From positions 8,079,491-8,143,490 of the forward strand of contig BROE01000016.1 of the NCBI GenBank assembly GCA_036571765.1: a DNA stretch of 64,000 bases, read 5' to 3'. The notes beneath the pieces were generated by a model that was not told the origin of the DNA, did no database searches, and saw only the letters and a list, made by a program, of their open reading frames with translations. This DNA comes from Plecoglossus altivelis. Its lineage: Eukaryota > Chordata > Actinopteri > Osmeriformes > Plecoglossidae. This document shows, one piece after another, positions 1 to 12,656 of this stretch. Position 1 is the stretch's first letter. Each line of letters begins with the position of its first letter. The translations under genes were made by a program, and so were the position numbers.

Positions 1-3000
1 TGCACTCATGCAAAGCTGATCAATTGTACTCAGTTGATAACATTTTAATTAATACGCATGGTTAATTCAATCACATAACTAAGTATTCCATTACTAATCC
101 TTTGCGCATCTATGACCAAAGATGACTATTTTCTTCAAAATAAACGAGCAATTATGTTACTGTAATTTAGGATTCATGTGATACAAAATATCAGTGCATG
201 GTACGGATGTCTGGAAACAGTTGCTTCTCCTTCACAGTGCCATGGCCTCGAGGGGTTACATGTAAACAAACTGAAGAGCACTGCACTCTGCAAGGGTGTC
301 CTGCAGAACGGTCACGAAAATAGCCTCAAGCGACTACACTTCAACGTCGTGTTTTATTTTGCTTGAGAAATTGAAAAAACGAATCGTGCCACCTACTGTA
401 CAGTCTAACAATTTCGACACCCAGCCATTTAATGTTTCCTCCATAAACATTTAGAATAACACACACCAACCCATTTGAATAAAGTAGGCTACATCAATAT
501 CAGTTGTATAATATTTAGAAAGCGTAAGACGTCTTTAATAGACACGTTATTCTGCAGAAAAAAGGCCTTGCTGGTACGTGCGTTTTTCGAATCGGCTGCC
601 CGTATCGGAACGGATTGCACACATCTTATCAACGACGAGGTTCACTTGGTCGCTTATCAAACAATACGTCGGCTATTCTAAACATGCAGAGTCGTGGACA
701 TAGGCCGAAACCTTTCTTTAAAACGGTTGCTCCCATGTTCACACTACAACCCCCATTTTGTTTTCAATCCATTGGATGTGTAATCTCATCAGACAAGGAA
801 AGTAGCTTTCATTTCGGAGACGCAATTCGCCACGAAACGCATGAATCCGGACATGCGTGAGCGTAAAAAATCTCCAAGTTTCTACCTGTTTGTCCTGCTT
901 AATGCTGTCCTGAGATTCTGTTAGAAAAATCCCCGAGGAATATATGTATTCTGTTCTTCTTGTGCGTATCCTTTTCCAAAAAAAAAAAAAAAACTACAGC
1001 CAGAACCACCGTACAATCATTGGAGGCAGGCTCTATGCTACTGATGCTGCAAAGGGGAAAAATTCAGTACACGGAAAAATAGAATGAAAACGCCCCCCTA
1101 ACATGGCTTCAAGGGGAGAAGAATGTTGGTTGAAAGGAACGCGATGTGCTTCGAGATAAAACTACGTTTGGCGATTTTACCTTTTAAAATAAACATTTAA
1201 TGTGAACAACGTACCTTTTAATTAAAAACATCTCAGTAATTTATTGAGACACCTTTGCTCTGCCAATTGGCCTGACTGCCGTAATTCAAGACGCCAGCCA
1301 ACATACAGTCCACTAAATCATTTTATGGCCAGGTATAGGCTAACCTACAGTCTAAAAGGGTTATTAATATTTGGAAGGCTTAGTATCATGTAACCTATTA
1401 GAACATATTGCCAAATGTTGCTTTAATATATAAAATATATGTTTTAGTTGTCACAATATCATCCTCTACTTATTTTAACATGAGGACAAGGCTCAGACTT
1501 AATTAAAGCAGCTAAAAGCAGTTTGTACTTGGCTGTGCAACTGGCTGTTTCACACATCGAAGGTAAATCACAAGGGACATGGCTGTCAGATTAGCCAATC
1601 AGAGCACTTGACTCCATCTCTGATCTGTCAAACCCAATAGACAAATGAACAGTGATGCCAACCGTCTCCGTTTTCACAGGCAGCTATTTGTTTTATTTGT
1701 CTTTTTCAATAATCATGTCATGCCCAGTTTCTATTTATCAGTCTCATTGAACAATGTTTAATGTTGAGGTTAATATACATTTATGTTAATGACAGTTATG
1801 GTTTAAATCGTGTTGTGCAAAGCAATGTGGCTGCCAACTAATACACTACTCATTATTTACTGTTAAAATACATATGGCTTTCTTCGGTAATTTGTTTCCA
1901 CAAAAGTCAGCTGAACAATTTCATGGTTATTGTTGTGCCATTAATATCCCTATGTCAGCACCATCCCCATAACCTGGCATCAGTAGCCTCAGGCGAAACA
2001 ATAAACCTGCTCGCTGAATTTAGTGCTAAATGACAAATGACCACTCATAGAAAACCAAATGTGCGTGTCTTGTGACTTGCGGTACTTTGTGGTACAAATG
2101 CGATCTGAGCAAGATGACAAAGGCATTGTGTAGTACTTTCATTTCTAAATTATTGTAATTATTATTATTGTATAAAAATTGTTGTGACAATATGATTAAA
2201 AAATGATTAATATTGTACATGATGTGGATGCATTGAAGGTTTACCATCCACATTAAAAGATCTTAAAGGAAATTACTAAGGGAATTGCACATAGAAAATT
2301 GAACAGAACTCGCCTAAACACAAAACGTACATTTCATCAAGTATTAGAAATTGATTCCAGAACTGTGTGTAATACCTTACAATTATTATTGAGTTGGCTG
2401 ACCATTACTCATACAATTATTTAGGGTCGATGATATCCTTTCAGTGTTCACCAAAGGTGTTTAACAATATATCTTCATGGCCTGGTTGTTCAAACCAGTA
2501 AACTGTCCATAGAGGGCAGTGAAAGACCATTTTTGAAAACGGCATTTATAACACAGTCATTTATCAATTGGATTAAAACTTTGTAATGACTCTTCAATTG
2601 TGCATGGTCAGATATGTTGGGTAAAAACGGCCTCAGATAATATTTATCGTGTGATATTAGTCAATTAAACAAGCAACAATGGAAAATTTTGAACATTTGT
2701 TATTCCAGGTTGTTTTCTAGTACATATGACATTATTTTGGGCCTAGTTCCCTGTATTCCCCTTGATCTCCAGTGGAGGTCATTAGTGTCATGTTCTCTGA
2801 ATAGACTGCTCATATTGAGTAATCAAATCATCCAAAGAACTTCTTGACATGCTCAGTAGTTAAGTTTTATTCATTGTGATGTGTGCTGATCAGAGGTGAG
2901 GTTGTATTGATTTGTTTAGTAGTAAGCTTGTTGTGCTTTATAGCCAATGCAGTATGTGACAGTATATATACGTGTGTGTGTGTGTGTGTATTTTAACAGC

Positions 3001-3892
3001 GTGCATTAGAGATTTTAAATTACCATTATTATATGACCGTTATATATTCCCATAACTTTTAATACTCCAACATGAAATGGTTGCAACTTCCAGTGCACTA
3101 GACCCAGACTGACAAAATAGTTTCATAATGGTAACTGTATAATTTGTAAATGACTGTTTTAGAGGATTGCCCAGAGAATAACCAGAGTGGGAAGAGATAC
3201 TTGCTATTCAAATATATGTACATAAATATCTAAGTCATCCACAAACAACAGACAGCATCGTGTACCACGGACAGCGTATGTTTGCAGTCCGGTAGAACAT
3301 ACAGTGACCAGATGGCAGCTGTATATCGGTGAAAGCGCAGAGCTCCAAACACTTGTGTGCATTGAGATTGGCCTTAGTCACTGTAAGAGGATGTTGGATC
3401 CAGTTTAATGACCTTACCTACTCTGTGGGCTCAGAGCATGGTGCTGTCTGTCTGGAAAGGCCCCAGCACACAGCTCCAGATGCCTAGTGAATCATCCTCA
3501 GGAGAACACCCCATCAGATGGCTTCCCCAGGCCTCCCGTCTAGCTTCTTTCTGCAGGAAGCCTCAGGGAGAGAATTGGCCCTGGAGCCTCTGCCTTACAG
3601 GGGCATGTATGTTGTTAGTCAGCATCCTTTGGCTGGATGGTGAAAACACCTGGTTGGAACCGTCTAAACAAACTGTGTGCCTGGTGATGGGGTGAGTGGA
3701 GCAGCTCCCGGCAGGCTGTGACAGACTCTGCTCTGTGCATTGCATGTCCTCGCGGAAGAAAACTGAAAGAAGCCTGTCTGCTTGTTGTGTGAAAAACCTA
3801 TTTTAAAATTAAATTGCATTATCAACTGGATTTGGTGATTTTTGGAGTGTAATTCATAGGGCCCCAGTATTACCCATGCTATGACCAAAAAC

Positions 3893-3896
<4 letters not shown>
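1..3896. other. Gene-free stretch with a CpG-rich patch at its left end
   Basis: No open frame here exceeds about 95 codons or resembles a known protein. Positions 519-870 are clearly richer in CpG than the rest. A run of 16 A lies at 978-993 and a (GT)9 repeat at 2972-2989. The remainder is AT-rich unique-looking DNA. Confidence 0.6.

Positions 3897-3936
<40 letters not shown>
3897..3936. repeat. (TA)20 microsatellite
   Basis: Twenty perfect TA units are read directly from the sequence, ending before CCACTTCC. Confidence 0.97.
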
Positions 3937-3938
<2 letters not shown>

Positions 3939-6900
3939 ACTTCCTGACAACACTTTACAGTTGAGAGATCATAAGGGCAACATTAATCTAGCAGAGGAAC
4001 TGTTCTTTCAGCATATCATTCACAGACAATCCTGTGTGCACCTGTGCCTACACCAGCCTTGATAAATGCGTTCACTCCAAGGATGCAAACAGACAGCAAG
4101 TGTCAACAGGGTTAAGGACTTGAGGTCTTTCCAAGGGATTGCTGTCTTATTGCACACTTGGGTATCTGGCTAATCATTTAGCATGGAGATTACCTCCAGT
4201 CATGTTGGTTTTAGTTTGTATCCAAGTAACTGTTTAGTCGTGTGTCTTGTATAGAGGGGTATACTTCACTGTAGAAGTGTGGAGAGGTTATTTATGGAGA
4301 CAATGAGGAGCTTCACGGATCACATTTGAAAAGGTATTACTGGAGAGACACTGGTTTTATTCCCTCTACTGTTGTGATGTGTCTAAGAGCAGCGTTTAAA
4401 CCTACAACAATCCAATGTCACAAACATCCACATCACGTTATGTTGCCCTAAACCCACCTTGTTCTAATATAGGCTAAAGAGGAAAGAAAGCTCACATGTT
4501 TGATGATCATTCTAGGCCTCTCTCGTCTCCTGTCCCAGCTCATCCTGGGAAAGTGACCTTGTGCGCCAGGGTGGGGCTTCCCATCATCCCCTTTCCCTTG
4601 CTGACAGCCTTGCCCCCCCTCTCACCCCACCCCTCCTACACCATTATAACCTTGGGTTTCCTCCCCTACTGTTTATAGATATCTCTCATGATCGGTGGTG
4701 TGGTCGCAGGGGCGGTGCATGTTTATTTCAGCTGGTTTGTACCTCTGCCTGGTGACCTGTGAGCTGCTGGTCAGGAAGAGAGTGATGGAGAGTTTGTCAG
4801 TTCCATACCTCGAATGATGTCAGAGGGCTTCAAAGAGCGAGCTGTTTGTTATCTGAGTTTGAGGTAGTGTTGGACAACACAGACGACTGCGGGGTTGATT
4901 AGACAAGGCTACGGGAAGTGTGATAGCTTGGCGTTTGTCGTTTCCTAGTGTGGCTGCTCCCTCTCTAGCCTTGACTGTTTTTTTTCAGCTAGTTGTGGCT
5001 CATGTATTTCCTTTTTCCAAGCATAGCATTCAGTCTGTTTTCAGTTTATTCAGTTGCAGTCCGTTCCAGTAGCAGTAAGTTACATTACAGATGTAAGTCA
5101 AACTCTGTCTTGTAGTTGCTTCAAATGTTTGCCTATTTTGAATGCATCGAATGACTCCAACAGTGTTGGTAGGTGAATGGGATACGGCCAGTTTTAGATT
5201 CAGGTGAACATTAATGTTGGTGTTGAGTATGGCATCCCTAATGTCTAGTGACCTACAGTGTGTTTCCAATTACTCAAGTAGTTTCTGTGACGCATCCCAA
5301 TTCAGACCTGAGACAAAAACATTCTTGCTATCATCCGATGAGGTTTTAGATCTTTTTCCCAGCAAGCCTCAAACGTGCCTTGTCTAAAAACCGCACTCAG
5401 GTGGCACCATAAAGAACCAGCTGGAGAACTCGTCCACATGTGTTTACTCTTCAACTGTTTGGACCACGTTTCCTTTTATGACTCATATGGCAAGTAATGA
5501 CGAGGCCTAAATTAGGTTATATTTTAGGAGGATACTAAAGTACTCTTCGTGTCTGACCAGAGAAAGTTGTGAGCTGGTTTTTGACTGTGTGGGAAAGAAG
5601 TTACTGTTTTAGTATAAAAGGGTGAAGGCATAGAAATAACCCTTGCATGTTTTACTCACTTCAACTGCCGCATTAGTCTTGTACAAAATAAGATGAGGAA
5701 GACTGAAGTCTCGTGTATATACCATGGACATCACCTGTCTTTTATTTGGGAATGACAGGATACAAACACTGAGAATGTAGTTAGTGGAAAGCTGCCAAAT
5801 TGTATATTAATTGTAGATACTTCCTGCACCTTCCGTCATGGACACTATAAAAAGGGTTACATTAACAATGTCAGCTCCATCCATCCATCTAGTTCCATTC
5901 ATCCATTTGACACCATCGTTCCCTGGGCTGCTAAAACCCCTAATGATGTGAAGTAGAGACACGCAGGTATTATTTTAAAAAGGGGTATGACATGCTGTAT
6001 AGTAATAACCCACACATGCAACACCATATCATATAAACGTTTCCATAGTAATTAGGATTTTATACCTGTAGTCTATCTGAGAAGAATCTAGATCAGCTAC
6101 AAGATGGTTTCTCCAGAAACACATGCACATTGCTTCTGTTGCAGAGTGAGTCTCTCACTTATTAAAGCTACATTGAAACAGTGCCCAAGGGACAAATCCA
6201 TCTGGGAGATGGAGTACTGAATCGGATAGAAAGTGTCTAGGCAAAATGGGCATCTCTGACAGTATATTAGAGATCCTAAGAAAGTAGTGTGGTTATAACT
6301 TTGTCCAGTTAATTATAAACAGAAGAAATAATGACAACAAATGCATTTATTGTAATGACAAGAGGCCATTTATCCCTCAGTCTTGACAACTTGAAGTTGA
6401 GGATCAAGATCAAAATTAAGATCTCAAGCCCAGCATAGATCTGAAATTTACAATGAAGTACAAACATTGTTTGATGGCAGCTATGAAAAATGTATTCTGT
6501 GAAGCTTTTTGATGTAGAAAGAATCTGATGCTTGCGATCAATGCTTTACATCCTTTAAAAAGTGTCAAATCATGCTTGATACCAGTACATACTTGTGACA
6601 TGTCACCAGAGAGGATTTGGCAGGATGGGGGAGGTTCTAACCTAGAACAGGCTGTCCTACCAATGTCAGACTAAAAAAACCCAGCTCACAAAATAGACCT
6701 ATCACACACCCTCAGCGTGGGCACCTATCACAGGTATTTATAGGACCATGTCTAGTGGGCGATGGTGCCTGTCTCTAAACACAGGACCTGGGCCCTCAAA
6801 ACAGCGTAGTCTCCCTGAAGGCCCCTGGAAATAGCAGCCAAAATCCCCTCTCATCCTCTCTTGGAGGTCCCTGTCAAAAAGAGTTCTCAGAACAAAATAA

Positions 6901-7661
6901 GGCTTGAAAGTGGAGGAGTCAAAAAAGAGGAGCCAGTTTCATGTTTCTGTCAGACGGAGCTGTCCTGTCAAAATAGGCCCTTGGAGTGGCGACAAGGCCC
7001 GGGCCACTGACCTGACCCCACTGCCAAGCCCCAAATTCCAGCCAGATATTTTTAGCTGTGGCATTTAAACTTGGCAGCGCGTCATATACCCGGCCCATCT
7101 GTAGTATTTCCTGTTCCTGTTCAAAATGGAGGTGCAGGGGACGCAGCCACTCCAGTCGAGAACACCTAAAAATACACATTTTCATATTTTTCTCATCAGC
7201 TTTTAGTTTGCTATATTGCTTTAAGTTGACTTGGAGCTGACTGCCTCTGATGTTTGATGAGACTGGTTGTTTACACGGTACATGGATGTGGAATGCTGTG
7301 ACACCCAAACGAACGGACATCACGATATGTCAGACATGTCATGAATGTAACCCAATGCTGGGTACAAAACTCACAGTAGACAAAATAATCCTGTCCAAGA
7401 TGTCTGCCCCACCCAGAAGGAGAAAACACTTGTCCAGAAGTCCAACAATTCACCTTTTCCCGCATGTTTTTTCAGTGGTTTTCAAGGCTGGGTGGTGCAT
7501 GGTTTGATTGAATTTTCTTCTTCATGTTCCGTGTTTTCCAAATCAAGCTGAAGATGAGTGGAATGGTGAGTGAGGGAGGAGATGGAGAGACAGCTGGACG
7601 AGAGGATAAATCACTCAGACTGCTGAATCATTTTATGAAATGCGATGCATATCTGTCATCA

Positions 7662-7715
7662 ATGTATTACCTAAACTCACTTCTGTTGCTCTTGTGTCTG
7701 GGTTAGGTAATACAT
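7662..7715. repeat. Inverted repeat, 13-bp perfect stem with 28-nt loop
   Basis: ATGTATTACCTAA at 7662-7674 is the exact reverse complement of TTAGGTAATACAT at 7703-7715. The loop is 28 nt. No flanking target-site duplication is evident, so it is recorded only as a foldback. Confidence 0.85.
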
Positions 7716-10147
7716 ATTTACTATTTGTGAACAATGAGTTTAACTTGTGTATATTCTTTAAACGAGTGTCGCCCTTTCTGGAGTTGGGCTAGGGTATGAA
7801 GTTTCTGTTGTAGTAGGTACTCCTATTAGAGTCAGCGTGAATATCCAAGTGCAAAATTATACTCACAATCAATGAGGCTAGTTAATATGAACTACAAAAT
7901 ACTTACTAATACTATGCGCCGCTGTTATGTTCTGTATGTTTCCTCCAGCCTCCACCTGTCTGCTCCGTTCTTCCTGGTGATGCTTAAGTACAGGGGATGT
8001 ATGCAGTTGTCTCAGATGACTGTCAAAGTAGATTATGAAGGGCTATCCTATAGGTAAAGTATGTATTTGAGACTAACAACAGGCAGGTAGTGGCATGCCC
8101 CCCCCCCCACCCCCAAATAGCACCATCTAAACCACATCTGAAGACATTGCCAGGTTGGATGTGAATTGTGAAAACCTTCATGAAAGGGGGATTAAGCAAT
8201 TGGTGCATGTATAAGGTAGCCTAGCGATAAGCGCCGGTCGAGTCTGAACGCCATTCACTCAACGGCATGTGAGCATGGATCCCCAGTTGGGACCGATGGA
8301 AGTTTCTGTTTCCATTCCAAGCTTATTCACTGGAGAGGCCAGAGCAGTGGATAAATTCTGTCCGCGCTATCTGGTTCCGTGTCACTCATCGTTCCCATTT
8401 AGCGTTGGTGCCGGTGTATTAAAAGCTCACTCTCGGAAGGGAACCGGCAGCTTCGGCACGCAGGAAGCTCTCAAAATGTGTAAAACTACAAAGAGCGTAT
8501 TGCCGTTAACAAGTGCCCTGCTACTGAAAATTGCTTACAAATGTTCACATTTTTGAACCTGATTTTCAGGCAGCGGAGTAAGGTGATGTGTTGAAAGTGG
8601 GTTTCCCAAGGATGGTGTTTTCCTTGACACATGACTAATTAGCAATGAGAGGCCAAAGGGAGCCTGGAACAAGAGGATCTGATTTTATGACGGCTGGCTT
8701 AACCTGAAAAGGTTCCACATTTCCCTATTAAAAGGTGTTACGTACATCGTTAACCTCCATAACCAAGCCTCGACATGAAATGAAACATTTCAGCCAAGGT
8801 TTTCTATTATGTAGCAGGCCTGTTGTACCTGAAAACACATTAAGCTGCCTTAAACCCATGTAAATACATTTTAAGTACAAATAAAAACATGGATGTACAT
8901 GTGACAACTCTTTTGTTGATTTATGGGCTATTAACAACCACTACACCATGGGTGACAGGATTTACCATCATCCTCAAATCCTTTAAGTACAATACTAGCT
9001 CATTTTAGCATACTATAACATCTGCTTCATATGAAAGACTACATCAAACACCGGTAAGCAGTAGAGACTGTCCATATACCTGCAAGGCTGGAAGCCTCAG
9101 GGTCATTTTCCATTGTGATTCTATACTTTGATGGTAAAGGGTAGATCCCTGTTCCTGACACACACTCTCGATGCCTGAGTGAACTATTGAGTGTGTGTCA
9201 AAAGAATAAGTGTGTGTGAGTGTTCACCCTGTCTCCCAGCAGCTAAAGCTGTAGCAGCACCTACTGTAGGCAACACACTGTAGTCGTCAAGCATCCATCT
9301 GGAAAAGGAGTCCAAGTCATAAATCACAGAATACAGCACCACAGGTTGGCTAACCACGCTCTATCATAAATGTGTGTCTATTGTAGAAAAAAGGAAAGGA
9401 TTTTAGTGTGCAACGACATATAGAATTGCCCTCCTACAAATACAGATGTTTCTGGGAGCGCGTGAACTCCTTTTTCCCAGCAATGTTAATGCCACCTGTA
9501 AAAGCACTTACCCTACAGATAGCATCAGATCCTACAATGGCACTGACCTGAATGTATATGGGTCCCAACATTCTAATACACTTAAGTGAATCAGGTTTAG
9601 TTAAATACATTAAGTGGTGTGATCCAGCTAGATTATGTTATGCCAGATATGGACAGTTACACTATGAATATCGGTCCATATATGTTCATGAGTATAAATA
9701 CTGCATGCATGCATGTACGGATAGCACACCATATACATAACCATGCATAGTTGTTTATTTACAGCTATTTATGCAAGATCTGTTGCAAACATCATCATTC
9801 CCAAAATGAACTTAGAATATCCACAGAATATCCAACTCAACATTTAAGTACCCATCAACATTTCGAACTTGTTAATCGTATTTTCTTTCACAAGTAACTT
9901 TGTGCGTTTGCTAATAAGAAGGGGGCGGCAGAGGCAGGATATGATGCATGAATAGGAAATGGAGCAGATTTAAAAACGTTCACTAAGTATCTCTTGACAT
10001 GTGGGCACTACCCTATTTAGAACACTTGTTTATTGGCCTGTCACTTTGACGGACAGTCGCCCCAACAACATCACATAACAGTGTCTGGTTTCAAAGGCAG
10101 GTTGGCGCGCCAAACCTCTCATGTCAGCATCCCTTTGAAGCCTACGT

Positions 10148-10176
10148 CTGGTATTGCAGATACAAAACAATACCAG
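10148..10176. repeat. Small hairpin, 9-bp stem
   Basis: CTGGTATTG at 10148-10156 pairs with CAATACCAG at 10168-10176 across an 11-nt loop. Confidence 0.8.
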
Positions 10177-10490
10177 GTAAATATAGAGCTCTCTGGATCA
10201 GGTACTTCAAGCTCAAACCAAAGCAGACACCATCTCATTTATCTCAGGAGCATCTCTAGCCTGTAATTGTGTCATTTTAAGCTCTGTCTTCTAATGGCAT
10301 TTGTACAGCTAACTCTACGTGGCCTGCAATTATAAACTAAAAAAACTCCATAAAAGTCGAATTAGCATACAGTACTGTATGGCTCCTCCTGCCTATGGCA
10401 CGAGGGCAGCATGACTGTATCTATACCCCAATGACAAAACAATATGAAAGGACGCTTCCCATCGCCATCCCAATCCCTCCCCCTTTTTAT

Positions 10491-10492
<2 letters not shown>

Positions 10493-10574
<82 letters not shown>

Positions 10575-10680
10575 CTCTCTCGCTCTCTCTCGCTCTCTCT
10601 CGCTCTCTCTCTCTCTCTCTTTCACTCTTTCGCTCTCTCTCTCACTGTCTTTCGCTCTCTCTCTATCTCTCTCTCTGTAC
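10493..10680. repeat. (CT)n pyrimidine tract with interspersed CG and CA variants
   Basis: The plus strand is nearly pure CT from 10493 to about 10570, then CT broken regularly by single G, A or T bases to 10680. Long open frames on both strands here (Ser-Leu repeats on plus, Arg-Glu repeats on minus) come only from the repeat. A mirror-symmetric purine/pyrimidine tract of this length can form triplex DNA. Confidence 0.97.
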
Positions 10681-12634
10681 CGTCTGTCTTTCTTGTCATA
10701 CTTTGTTCCTCTTTTAGTCCATCCACTCATCGTCATTGGTGTCTACATGGCCATGCATAACAGCGATGGTGCAGGATCAGATGCGGGCCCCTCTGTGTAA
10801 ACTGAGCTAAGTCCTTGACCAGGGGGCCAGGTACAGTTTATAAATGAGTCCGGGTCGTGGCTTCAACAGCACGATCGCTCACTCTCAGGTGGGTGACGCC
10901 TCTTTCCTTTAAAGATCCAAAAGCAAAAAAACTGAAGTAAAAGTACTGTATGTTCACTCAGATCCCCAATGAATCTGCGTTCTGTCGAAATTAACGAATA
11001 GCTTTGAACTTACAAGACTGTTCCATCCAGAAATTGAGTCTGTAATATATCTATGGTTGGGGAATGTTTTAAAAATAGGAGAAGGACAAAGTTGTTCCTA
11101 TACAAGGATCATTTGTTAATACTTTCTTAACAGTGTAATGTGAGATGTCCATAAAAACAACACTTTGAAGCCGATGAAACACACGGTTGTTAAACAAACT
11201 CAAAATAGTCTGACCACAATGCTGCATCCAGACAGTCTCTGCTGTGAATTAAACACTTGGCAGTGGCTCTGACTGAAAAGAAAAGGGGGCACGACTTAAA
11301 CTCGGATTTTACTTGCCAGCGAGCTAAGTCTCCTGTCCTCAACGCTATCGGGTTCTGCACCTTTCCGCAAGTATGATAGAGGGCCTGTTTTTGCGGTTTT
11401 GCATATCGCAGGGCAACTCATCCTAAGCTCCCCCCTGACCCCTAAGCCCTTGGCCTTAAAACATTCCTCCTGTAGTGTTGCACTGAAAACATTCCCCTCC
11501 ACCTACTGCATCCAGTCTCCGCTGCTAGCAGCATTAGCGCCCATGATTTATGGATACAGCTGTGGATTAGCGATGAAGACACCTGTCCTGCCCTCTATCA
11601 CCCATTCATTCCCACCCAGCCTGTGCTAACCTGGGCACAAATGTCACCCCAATGACCCCTGGAGGTCAAAGAGCCGTGTTCTATCTCACGACTGCAGTCT
11701 TGAGGCACTTTCCTCAGCAATGTTGACAAATGCATTGCCATCCATTTTAATGACAAATAGCAACTGCAAGAACATTGTGATTGATGGTTCAAGAAATACA
11801 AATTCTACATTATTCAGCCTTGGAATGGTACATGGATTGAGATACCAAGACAAAAACAATGATTAATTTTAGTATGAAACAGACTGAACGCTACTTTTAC
11901 TTAGGGAACCAAATGGAAGACTAAAACAACTTGGTTACTCAGGTCTGCCCAGGGGTCAGATGCTATCTGGGAATCTGGTTCTTTCTGGTGGAGTCCCACC
12001 CCAGTAGAAACCAACCCTGGGCAAGCCTTCTCTGAATGCCTGGCCGGTCTAAATGGGAGACACGTTCTGGCTTCTTCTCTGACCTGTGTCACCATGGACA
12101 GCGGCAGTGACATGACCTCTCCCTGGTAGGTAGATTGGGTATTTCACAGCAGCATACCTTCACATGTCACTGCAAGGACAAGATTCTGATGCGCCATATA
12201 TACTGCCAATGTACTAGCCCTATATATATTGCCTATTTGCATTGGTACCCTCTGCTACTAAAATAATGGAAACAGTTGCTGACAGATAGGAGCTGAATTG
12301 CCCAGCAACACCATACAGGGAATTGTCCAGCTTTTCCAAAAAATAATAAGTATCCAACATGTGGCATCTGCTCATCAACAAAATGTGAACATACTTATCT
12401 GATTAGCTTTACGAGAAATCTTAACGATAGAAGGAACCAAATGTCTCCCCATGTGCGGTGGATGGGAAGTTCAGGATCGGACAAAGTGTGTCAGCCATGG
12501 AATGTAGAGCTCCTCTCCACAATCACATCCTTGTCATTCCTCGCCTTGACGAGCCCTCTGAAGTCTTTGTGTTGCTCGCTCCCCGTAGAGCAGAATCAAT
12601 GGACAGTCAGATAGTAGTCTGTGACAGCTTAGGC

Positions 12635-12656
12635 TGTGTGTGTGTGTGTGTGTGTG
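12635..12656. repeat. (TG)11 microsatellite
   Basis: Eleven perfect TG units are read directly from the sequence. Confidence 0.95.

Larger units (their letters stand above)
3937..10492. other. Gene-free stretch, no recognisable coding content
   Basis: Scattered open frames up to 134 codons occur (for example the minus strand at 6919-7323), but none has a recognisable domain, a signal peptide or plausible splice context. The notable parts are a 13-bp-stem hairpin at 7662-7715, a poly-C run at 8098-8108, and a CpG-rich patch at 8221-8512 that begins with a tRNA A-box-like string. Confidence 0.55.

Noticed and set aside
960..1000. Poly-A run considered as the tail of a processed pseudogene
   Set aside because: No coding similarity, polyadenylation signal or target-site duplication was seen upstream or around it.
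6919..7323. 134-codon minus-strand open frame
   Set aside because: No recognisable motif and no splice or promoter context; treated as chance.
10362..10800. Ser-Leu-rich plus-strand and Arg-Glu-rich minus-strand open frames
   Set aside because: These are translations of the (CT)n tract, and frames overlap on both strands.
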